Source: Aliivibrio_A kagoshimensis (GTDB lineage: Bacteria; Pseudomonadota; Gammaproteobacteria; Enterobacterales; Vibrionaceae). Taken from it: DNA of 64,000 bases. Each line of letters opens with the position of its first letter. Position 1 is the stretch's first letter. Both the position numbers and the translations under genes were made by a program. Positions 15,052 to 22,881 of the stretch are shown piece after piece. A model generated the notes under the pieces. The model saw only the letters and a list, made by a program, of their open reading frames with translations, was not told the DNA's origin and ran no database searches. The DNA lies in contig NZ_JAKJSQ010000014.1 of NCBI RefSeq assembly GCF_050337105.1, positions 1 to 64,000 of the forward strand, given 5' to 3'.

Positions 15052-16353
15052 TTAAGCTTGACCTTTAACTTCTTTAAGGCCTTTATAAGGTGCTAGTTCA
15101 CCTAGAGCTTCTTCGATACGGATTAGCTGGTTGTACTTAGCAACACGGTCAGAACGGCTCATAGAACCTGTTTTGATTTGGCCAGCAGCAGTACCTACCG
15201 CTAGATCAGCGATAGTTGCATCTTCAGTTTCACCAGAACGGTGAGAAATTACTGCTGTGTAGCCAGCATCTTTAGCCATCTTAATTGCCGCTAAAGTCTC
15301 TGTTAGTGAACCGATTTGGTTGAACTTGATAAGGATAGAGTTAGCAACGCCTTTCTCAATACCTTCCGCAAGAATCTTAGTGTTTGTAACGAACAGATCG
15401 TCACCAACGATTTGCAGTTTATCACCTAGAAGCTCAGTCTGGTGTTTGAAACCAGCCCAATCCGACTCGTCAAGACCATCTTCGATAGAAACGATAGGGT
15501 ACTGATTAGCAAGATCTTGTAGGTAGAAGTTAAACTCTTCAGAAGTGAAAACTTTGCCTTCGCCTTTCATGTTGTAGTTGCCAGCTTCTTTGTCGTAAAA
15601 CTCAGATGCAGCACAGTCCATAGCAAGAGTAACGTCTTTGCCTAGCTCATAACCAGCAGCTTCTACCGCTTCTTTGATTGCAGCGAGTGCAGCAGCGTTA
15701 GACTCAAGGTTAGGTGCAAAACCACCTTCATCACCAACTGCAGTGCTTAAGCCTTTCGCTTTAAGTACTTTTGCAAGGTTATGGAAAACTTCTGCGCCGA
15801 TACGTAGACCTTCTTTAAGGGTTGATGCGCCAACAGGCTGGATCATGAACTCTTGAATATCAACGTTATTATCAGCGTGCTCACCACCGTTGATGATGTT
15901 CATCATTGGTAGAGGCATAGAGTAAACACCTGGAGTGCCGTTAAGTTCAGCAATGTGTGCGTAAAGAGGCATGCTCTTTGCTGCAGCAGCTGCTTTTGCA
16001 TTTGCTAGAGAAACAGCAAGGATTGCATTCGCACCAAATTTTGCTTTGTTATCTGTACCATCTAAATCGATCATGATTTGATCAAGTTCAGCTTGGTTTT
16101 TCGCATCTTTACCTAGTAGTGCTTCAGCAATTGGGCCATTTACAGCAGCAACCGCTTTAAGAACACCTTTACCTAGGAAACGTGCTTTGTCGCCATCACG
16201 CAGTTCAAGCGCTTCACGAGAACCCGTTGATGCACCAGAAGGCGCAGCAGCCATACCTACAAAGCCACTTTCTAGGTGTACTTCAGCTTCAACAGTTGGG
16301 TTACCACGTGAATCAATAATTTCACGACCTAGCACTTTAACGATTTTAGACAT
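15052..16353 (-). CDS. eno: Enolase
   Basis: Enolase converts 2-phosphoglycerate to phosphoenolpyruvate and in proteobacteria also scaffolds the RNA degradosome. The 433-residue protein has the N-terminal REIIDSRGNPTVEAEV, the SGASTGSREALELRD loop, the catalytic KAKGLSTAVGDEGGFAP region, metal ligands in VSIEDGLDESDW and LQIVGDDLFVTN, the catalytic Lys in ILIKFNQIGSLTET and the ISHRSGETED loop. The start MSKIVKV was chosen over an ATG five codons upstream by family alignment. It lies downstream of pyrG, the conserved pair. Confidence 0.98.
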   Translation of the reverse strand: MSKIVKVLGREIIDSRGNPTVEAEVHLESGFVGMAAAPSGASTGSREALELRDGDKARFLGKGVLKAVAAVNGPIAEALLGKDAKNQAELDQIMIDLDGTDNKAKFGANAILAVSLANAKAAAAAKSMPLYAHIAELNGTPGVYSMPLPMMNIINGGEHADNNVDIQEFMIQPVGASTLKEGLRIGAEVFHNLAKVLKAKGLSTAVGDEGGFAPNLESNAAALAAIKEAVEAAGYELGKDVTLAMDCAASEFYDKEAGNYNMKGEGKVFTSEEFNFYLQDLANQYPIVSIEDGLDESDWAGFKHQTELLGDKLQIVGDDLFVTNTKILAEGIEKGVANSILIKFNQIGSLTETLAAIKMAKDAGYTAVISHRSGETEDATIADLAVGTAAGQIKTGSMSRSDRVAKYNQLIRIEEALGELAPYKGLKEVKGQA

Positions 16354-16437
16354 TATGTTTCTCTCCATAGTTTATAAATCAAAAATTAAAAGCTAAAAAT
16401 AGCTGTAACGAACTAACGACTACAGCTATTTATGAAT

Positions 16438-18078
16438 CTATTTGTCAAACTCACTACGCTGGTTTTCACCAGCCGCTTTTACGAAACCTTCAAACAATGG
16501 ATGCCCATCGCGAGGAGTTGACGTAAATTCTGGGTGGAATTGAGCAGCCACAAACCAAGGATGGTTTGGAATCTCAACAATCTCCACTAATTTCTTATCT
16601 GATGATAACCCAGAAACCTTCAAGCCTGCTTTCTCTAATTTAGGAAGCAGATTGTTATTCACTTCGTAACGGTGACGGTGACGCTCTTCGATGGTTGCTT
16701 TGCCGTACAGCTCGCGAACCTTCGAACCTTTTGCTAAATGACAAAGCTGAGAGCCTAAACGCATCGTTCCGCCTAGGTCAGACTTTTCAGTACGCTCTTC
16801 AACTTTACCTTCACCATCAACCCATTCGGTGATCAAACCAACAACAGGGAAAGCCGTCTCTTTTGAGAACTCTGTTGAGTGAGCACCTTCTAATCCAGCA
16901 ACATTACGCGCATATTCGATTAGAGCGACTTGCATACCTAGGCAGATGCCTAAATAAGGAACACTGTTTTCGCGTGCGTATTGTGCGGCAAGAATTTTGC
17001 CTTCAACACCACGATCACCAAATCCACCAGGTACAAGAATCGCATCAAGTTTGGACAGAATCTCTGTCCCTTTTGATTCCACATCTTGTGAATCAATATA
17101 CTGAATCTTAACGCTCAAGCGATTTTTCAGCCCAGCATGCTTTAATGCTTCATTCACTGACTTGTAGGCATCTGGCAGTTCGATATATTTACCGACCATA
17201 CCAATCGTTACTTCTGAAGTTGGATTCGCCTCTTCATAAATAACTTGTTCCCACTCAGAAAGATCAGCTTCTGGTGCTTCAATACCAAAGCGCTGACAAA
17301 CAAGATCATCCATACCTTGAGATTTAATAAGTTGTGGGATTTTGTAGATCGAATCTACGTCTCTCATCGAGATAACTGCTTTCTCTTGTACGTTACAGAA
17401 AAGCGCAATTTTCTTACGTTCATTCGATGGGATGTTACGATCAGAACGACAAACTAAGATATCAGGCTGAATACCAATTGAGAGCAGCTCTTTTACAGAG
17501 TGCTGTGTCGGTTTGGTTTTCACTTCACCAGCTGCTGCTAGATAAGGAACAAGAGTAAGGTGCATGAACATGGTACGCTCACGACCCAGTTCGACCGCTA
17601 ATTGACGAATCGCTTCCATAAACGGTAGAGATTCAATGTCACCCACCGTTCCACCGACTTCAACTAACGCTACATCATGGCCTTCAGCACCTGAAATAAC
17701 ACGCTCTTTAATCGCGTTGGTAATATGAGGAATGACCTGAATCGTGGCACCTAAGTAGTCGCCACGACGCTCTTTACGAAGAACATCCGCATATACACGA
17801 CCTGCCGTAAAGTTATTACGCTTAGTCATTTTGGTTCGGATAAAACGCTCGTAGTGACCTAAATCTAAGTCTGTTTCCGCTCCGTCAACGGTAACGAATA
17901 CTTCACCATGCTGAGTCGGGCTCATTGTGCCTGGATCAACATTGATATATGGGTCAAGCTTCATCATAGTGACATTTAAGCCACGCGCTTCAAGAATAGC
18001 GGCTAATGATGCTGCTGCAATACCTTTACCAAGAGAGGATACAACCCCTCCAGTAACAAAAATGTAATTCGTCGTCAT
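16438..18078 (-). CDS. pyrG: CTP synthase
   Basis: PyrG aminates UTP to CTP using glutamine. The 546-residue enzyme has an N-terminal amidoligase domain (FVTGGVVSSLGKGIAAASL P-loop, KLDPYINVDPGTMSPTQHGEV) and a C-terminal class I glutamine amidotransferase domain with the oxyanion strand PGGFGDRG, the nucleophile Cys in GICLGMQ near residue 380 and the His-Pro-Glu of FHPEFTS near 515. Length is typical. It is followed by eno and preceded by mazG in the usual order. Confidence 0.98.
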   Translation of the reverse strand: MTTNYIFVTGGVVSSLGKGIAAASLAAILEARGLNVTMMKLDPYINVDPGTMSPTQHGEVFVTVDGAETDLDLGHYERFIRTKMTKRNNFTAGRVYADVLRKERRGDYLGATIQVIPHITNAIKERVISGAEGHDVALVEVGGTVGDIESLPFMEAIRQLAVELGRERTMFMHLTLVPYLAAAGEVKTKPTQHSVKELLSIGIQPDILVCRSDRNIPSNERKKIALFCNVQEKAVISMRDVDSIYKIPQLIKSQGMDDLVCQRFGIEAPEADLSEWEQVIYEEANPTSEVTIGMVGKYIELPDAYKSVNEALKHAGLKNRLSVKIQYIDSQDVESKGTEILSKLDAILVPGGFGDRGVEGKILAAQYARENSVPYLGICLGMQVALIEYARNVAGLEGAHSTEFSKETAFPVVGLITEWVDGEGKVEERTEKSDLGGTMRLGSQLCHLAKGSKVRELYGKATIEERHRHRYEVNNNLLPKLEKAGLKVSGLSSDKKLVEIVEIPNHPWFVAAQFHPEFTSTPRDGHPLFEGFVKAAGENQRSEFDK

Positions 18079-18208
18079 ACGTAACCTGAAATTGGTGTTG
18101 TGAGGTAGAAAATGGATATCATCTGGACGGGATGAAAATATACCAGAACCACCTTATGTTCACAACGTGAAACTTATCACAGCCATCCGATTTATTTTTT
18201 GCTTTAAA

Positions 18209-19018
18209 TCAATTCCGCTCATCGAGCTTAACATTTTCCCACTCTTGGTCTAGCTCCTCTAAGCTACACTCCTCCAATACCTTCCCTTTTTGGGTCACTT
18301 TCGTCTCAACCCCTTTGAAGCGTCTGGCAAATTTGTGATTTGCTTTGGCAAGAGCTTGCTCTGGATCCTTGCCTAAATGTCTGGCCATATTCACCACAGA
18401 GAAAAGCAGATCCCCTAACTCCTCTTCAATTTTATCTTGATCGGGATTAACTTGAATCACTTCTTCAATTACCTCGTCAATCTCCTCTTTTACTTTATCG
18501 GCCACGGGGCCAAATGTGTCCCAATCGAAACCAAATTTAGCACATCGAGATTGCAGTTTTCTTGCACGGCTTAACGCAGGAAGGGCAACGGGCACAGTAT
18601 CTAAAACACTCAAATTGAGCGTCTCATCTTGCTGCTTTTCCAGCCGTTCTTTGGCTTTTTCACGTTCCCAATTGGCTGCAATTTCCTGGTCGTTAGCAAA
18701 TACTTGGTCTGAGAATACGTGAGGATGGCGACGAGTCAGTTTCTGGTTAATTCCACTCACCACATCACTAAAGTCAAACAGCTTTTTCTCTTTGGCTATC
18801 TGGCTATAAAAGATGACTTGAAACAGCAGATCTCCCAACTCCTCTTTTAAGTTCCCCCAGTCTTGATTATTGATAGCATCAACCACTTCATAAGTCTCTT
18901 CAATGGTATAAGGGATCACCGATTCAAAAGTCTGCTTTTTATCCCAAGGGCAGCCACTCTTTTCATCTCGAAGTTTTGCCATGATGGTTAACAGTTGCTC
19001 AATATTCTCTTTATCCAC
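18209..19018 (-). CDS. mazG: Nucleoside triphosphate pyrophosphohydrolase MazG
   Basis: MazG hydrolyses (d)NTPs to monophosphates and in E. coli lowers ppGpp. The 269-residue protein carries two tandem MazG domains, each with an E-E-x-x-E metal motif: IEETYEVVDAI with LKEELGDLLFQV near residues 33-60, and EEIDEVIEEV with IEEELGDLLFSVVNMA near 180-210. The GTG start is preferred because AAGGAG lies seven bases upstream and because the longer ATG start would lie inside the relA terminator. It is directly downstream of relA, linking it to ppGpp metabolism by position. Confidence 0.93.
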   Translation of the reverse strand: MDKENIEQLLTIMAKLRDEKSGCPWDKKQTFESVIPYTIEETYEVVDAINNQDWGNLKEELGDLLFQVIFYSQIAKEKKLFDFSDVVSGINQKLTRRHPHVFSDQVFANDQEIAANWEREKAKERLEKQQDETLNLSVLDTVPVALPALSRARKLQSRCAKFGFDWDTFGPVADKVKEEIDEVIEEVIQVNPDQDKIEEELGDLLFSVVNMARHLGKDPEQALAKANHKFARRFKGVETKVTQKGKVLEECSLEELDQEWENVKLDERN

Positions 19019-19031
19019 AAAATGCTCCTTC

Positions 19032-19064
19032 AATAAAAAACCCACGCCTTGTTGGGTGGGTTTT
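19032..19064 (-). terminator. Terminator between relA and mazG
   Basis: On the minus strand AAAACCCAC and GTGGGTTTT form a stem enclosing a 10-base loop, followed by a run of six T. It lies 26 bases beyond the relA stop and just upstream of the mazG ribosome binding site, so mazG may depend on read-through. Confidence 0.7.
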
Positions 19065-19089
19065 ACGGTTTATCGGTTAATCAATCTGG

Positions 19090-21312
19090 TTAGCTCAATC
19101 GCTGCGCCCCAACCACATCTCGTATCTGTTCAACACGAGTAATGAGCTTACTTAAAATATCAGTATTCAGAACCTCAAGTTCAAAGTCCATAATAACCAA
19201 CTGTTTTTTATAGTCTGTACGGCTCTTCATACCGGAGACTCGAACTTTCTCATTCGCTAACAGTGAGGTAATATCTTTCAATAATCCCGTACGCTCAAGA
19301 GCAGTGACACGAAGAGTTAGGTTATATGAACCAACCACACCGCCTCCCCATACCGTATCGATAATACGTTCAGGAGCATGATGTTTTAACTCTTCTAACT
19401 GCTCACAATCACTTCGGTGTACTGAAATCCCTCGACCTTGAGTAATGTATCCAGCGATGTCGTCACCAGGGATCGGCTGACAACAGCGGGCTAGGTGATT
19501 CATCAAGTTATCAATACCCTCAACCACAACCGCATCTTTTTGAGATCGTGTATTGGCCGCTGCTTTCTCTTCAGAGAGCTGCAGTTTTTGCAAAACCTTT
19601 TGATCTTCTTCTTCTGCCGTTGGTTTGTTTACCAAAGCATTAATATGATTAACAACTTGGTTAATGCGAAGATCGCCACTGCCTACCCCCGCATAAAGTT
19701 CGTCGGCACTGTTCACGTTGAATCGTCTAAGAGCATACTGCTCAGCATCTTTCAGCGTAGCACCAATCTTAGCCAACTCAGTCTCTAAGATATCTTTACC
19801 CGCCTCTAGATTTCCTTCTCGGCTCTGCTTTCTAAACCACGCATTAATTTTGGCTCGAGCACGCCCTGAATGGACGAAGCCAAGAGTCGGATTTAACCAA
19901 TCTCGAGATGGGTTTGGCTCTTTTTGGGTAATAATCTCAACCTGATTGCCCATGGTTAGTACATGCGTAAATGGGACGATACGTCCATCCACTTTGGCAC
20001 CAATACAGCGGTGTCCAACTTCAGAGTGAATGTGGTAAGCGAAGTCAAGGGGGGTCGCACCAATAGGCAGATCGACAACATCACCTCGAGGGGTAAAGGC
20101 GTACACTCGGTCTTCAAAGACTTGGCTTCTTAACTCATCCAAGATCTCGCCCGAGTCTGACATCTCCTCTTGCCAATCCAGAAGTTTACGCAACCATGTG
20201 ATCTTTTCATCATAGCCGGAATGCCCCCCGCTAGAGCCCTCTTTGTATTTCCAGTGAGCAGCCACTCCCAGTTCAGAGTCATCATGCATCTGCTTGGTTC
20301 GGATCTGAATCTCAATCGTTTTTCCTTCCGGTCCTAATACCACGGTATGGATCGATTGATACCCGTTAGGTTTAGGGTTGGCAACATAGTCATCAAACTC
20401 ATTAGGAAGGTGGCGGTATTTGGTATGAACGAGACCTAAGGCGGCGTAACAATCTTGCAGTTTAGCGGCAATAATTCTGACCGCTCGCACATCAAACAAC
20501 TCATCAAAATCTAAGTTCTTCTTCTGCATTTTTCGCCAAATACTGTAGATATGTTTTGGTCGACCGCTGACATCAGCATCAATATTTGAAACATCCATCT
20601 CTTCAAGCAAATCGTGAACAAAATCAGAGATATACTCCTCTCTCACAATACGCCTTTCAGAAAGTTGCTTCGCTATTTTTTTGTAAGTGTCAGGGTGCTG
20701 ATATCGAAAAGCGTAGTCTTCCATCTCCCATTTCAATTGCCCAATACCTAAACGGTTAGCTAATGGGGCGTAGATGTTGGCACACTCTTTTGCAGCGGCA
20801 CGACGAACCGCATCTGGCGCATCTTTCACTTCACGTAAATTACAGATACGTTCAGCAAGCTTGATGACCACACAGCGAAAATCATCCACCATAGAGAGCA
20901 GCATACGTCGAATATTATCCACTTGGACCGATGTTGCAGATCCATCTTGGGTGGCACTCAGGTGACCGATAGCCGCCATCTCAACCACACCATCAACCAG
21001 TTTAACTACCTCTTTACCATATAGTTCGTCTAACGCTTCACGATCACAAAGCCCATTAGCGACCAGAGGATATAACTGAGCAGCCATTAATGTCGCTTTA
21101 TCCATACTTAACGTATTCAGTATTTCAATCATCTCACGGCCCTGCCATAAGAGCAGTACTCCGGATTCGTGTCCAGCTAATAGCTGAGCACAGTATTGAT
21201 ATACTTTGATTAGCTTATTTGATGTTTTGGCGTCTTGATTAAGACTTGATATCCACTCATCAAGATTGAACTCTTCATTTTCCTTTAAGTGTGCACCGCG
21301 AACCGCGACCAT
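19090..21312 (-). CDS. relA: GTP pyrophosphokinase RelA (ppGpp synthetase I)
   Basis: RelA makes (p)ppGpp when uncharged tRNA enters a stalled ribosome. The 740-residue protein has a degenerate N-terminal HD-like domain lacking the HD pair (so no hydrolase), the synthetase domain with DELFDVRAVRII and PNGYQSIHTVV near residues 265-330, a TGS domain (YAFTPRGDVVDLPIGATPLDFAYHIH), the Cys-containing zinc-finger-like MNHLARCCQPIPGDDIAGYIT, and a C-terminal ACT domain. AGGA lies seven bases before ATG. It lies between rlmD and mazG. Confidence 0.98.
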   Translation of the reverse strand: MVAVRGAHLKENEEFNLDEWISSLNQDAKTSNKLIKVYQYCAQLLAGHESGVLLLWQGREMIEILNTLSMDKATLMAAQLYPLVANGLCDREALDELYGKEVVKLVDGVVEMAAIGHLSATQDGSATSVQVDNIRRMLLSMVDDFRCVVIKLAERICNLREVKDAPDAVRRAAAKECANIYAPLANRLGIGQLKWEMEDYAFRYQHPDTYKKIAKQLSERRIVREEYISDFVHDLLEEMDVSNIDADVSGRPKHIYSIWRKMQKKNLDFDELFDVRAVRIIAAKLQDCYAALGLVHTKYRHLPNEFDDYVANPKPNGYQSIHTVVLGPEGKTIEIQIRTKQMHDDSELGVAAHWKYKEGSSGGHSGYDEKITWLRKLLDWQEEMSDSGEILDELRSQVFEDRVYAFTPRGDVVDLPIGATPLDFAYHIHSEVGHRCIGAKVDGRIVPFTHVLTMGNQVEIITQKEPNPSRDWLNPTLGFVHSGRARAKINAWFRKQSREGNLEAGKDILETELAKIGATLKDAEQYALRRFNVNSADELYAGVGSGDLRINQVVNHINALVNKPTAEEEDQKVLQKLQLSEEKAAANTRSQKDAVVVEGIDNLMNHLARCCQPIPGDDIAGYITQGRGISVHRSDCEQLEELKHHAPERIIDTVWGGGVVGSYNLTLRVTALERTGLLKDITSLLANEKVRVSGMKSRTDYKKQLVIMDFELEVLNTDILSKLITRVEQIRDVVGAQRLS

Positions 21313-21359
21313 CTGTCTATCCTATTTTTATTAATTATGAGAGTGACTCTTTATCTATC

Positions 21360-22697
21360 TTATTTATTTTTTTGAAACAGTGCCATCGACTCTAAGTGTC
21401 CTGTATGAGGGAACATATCCAGTATACCTAACTTCTGTAACCTATAACCACTTTGCAACAGTACTTGGCTGTCTCTGGCCAATGTCGCCGGATTACATGA
21501 AACATACACTATAGAGTGTGCTTGCAGTTTTGCCACATACTCCATCACGCCTGGAGCCCCTGCTCGCGCTGGATCTAGCACTATTTTTGAAAATGTATTT
21601 TTGGCCCAAGCCTGCTTGGTAATATCCAGTTCTAAGTTGGCATGATGAAAGCTAACATTCGATAATCCGTTGCTCTCTGCATTTATTTGAGCACACCGAA
21701 CCATCTCCTCAACCCCTTCAACACCTACAACGTGATTGACTCTTTTCGCTAGAGGTAAACTGAAATTACCTAAACCACAAAATAGGTCAAGTACTCGGTC
21801 ACTGCTTTGTAGATCTAACCATGAAATGGCTTGTTGGACCATATCTTCATTCACTTGACGATTAACCTGTATAAAATCTTGAGGCGTAAAGGCGATCTCT
21901 ACCCCATCAATCTCATAGTAGGGAGCCTCACCGTATACTCTATCAACAACGTTACTGTCAGGAGAAAGAAAGAGTGTCAACTGATGTTGCTTTGCAAAGG
22001 CGGTTAACTGTTCTAAGTCGTTAACAGAGAGTGGTTTTAAATGACGTAACAAACAGACTCTGCCTGTACTTGCCTCAACCAATTCAACATGCCCTAAATC
22101 TCGACGAGCAGACAGGCCATTGAGCACACAATGAAGCTCACCCAATAGTGACTCAAGTGGCTGAGTTAATACGGGGCACTCTCGAACGTCAACAATCGAC
22201 TTGCTCTGACGTTTTCTAAATCCCATCAATAACGCGTTTGATGGCCGATCAAACTGTAAGCTCAGGCGAGCACGACGTCGATAAGCATGATCTGCGCTCA
22301 ATATAGGTGGCTGCTGAGCTTTTTCTTGTTTATCAAGTTCTTGGCCTGAAAACTTGCTCATCAACTCATCTAATGCACTCTGCTTGGCCTTAATCTGCCC
22401 CGCTAAACTCAAGTGCTGTAAATTACAACCGCCACACTCTTGGTAGTGGCGACAAAACGGGTCCACTCGCTCTGAACTCGGTGTCAGTAACTTAATCAAT
22501 TTAGCTTTCGCGTAATTTTTTTTATTTTCCGTTAACTGAACTAAAGCACGCTCTTCAGGTAAAACCCCATCAATAAAAACGGTTTTTTTGTCTAATAACC
22601 CAATGCCTGCACCTAAATGATCCAACCGAATAATGTTGATGGCTTTATGCTTAGCATCGATACGCTTTGTTTTTAAGGGTTTAAAAAATTGTGCCAT
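21360..22697 (-). CDS. rlmD: 23S rRNA (uracil(1939)-C5)-methyltransferase RlmD
   Basis: RlmD methylates U1939 of 23S rRNA using SAM. The 445-residue product starts with a TRAM domain, then the iron-sulfur cluster cysteines in CRHYQECGGCNLQH near residues 82-96 with a further Cys near 175 (ECPVLTQ), the SAM-binding VLDLFCGLGNFSLPLA near 305-320 and the catalytic Cys in YVSCNPATLARD near 400. Length is typical. It is transcribed towards relA and divergently from barA, as in E. coli and Vibrio. Confidence 0.95.
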   Translation of the reverse strand: MAQFFKPLKTKRIDAKHKAINIIRLDHLGAGIGLLDKKTVFIDGVLPEERALVQLTENKKNYAKAKLIKLLTPSSERVDPFCRHYQECGGCNLQHLSLAGQIKAKQSALDELMSKFSGQELDKQEKAQQPPILSADHAYRRRARLSLQFDRPSNALLMGFRKRQSKSIVDVRECPVLTQPLESLLGELHCVLNGLSARRDLGHVELVEASTGRVCLLRHLKPLSVNDLEQLTAFAKQHQLTLFLSPDSNVVDRVYGEAPYYEIDGVEIAFTPQDFIQVNRQVNEDMVQQAISWLDLQSSDRVLDLFCGLGNFSLPLAKRVNHVVGVEGVEEMVRCAQINAESNGLSNVSFHHANLELDITKQAWAKNTFSKIVLDPARAGAPGVMEYVAKLQAHSIVYVSCNPATLARDSQVLLQSGYRLQKLGILDMFPHTGHLESMALFQKNK

Positions 22698-22881
22698 TAA
22701 AAATAACCTAATGAAAATAAATCTATTGGGATCTCAATATCCTAATGCTTAGACCAAATTATATTCGCAAATATACTGACTATTGAGGTAATGTTACACC
22801 TATTGTATTAGAGTCGAGATAGCTATGTCGACATAACAGCTATTTTCCCACAGTGACATAAATTTGCAATTATAGAGAATC

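Noticed and set aside
19090..21312. RelA with no HD catalytic pair as a defective enzyme
   Set aside because: RelA of gammaproteobacteria normally lacks hydrolase activity; SpoT carries it.
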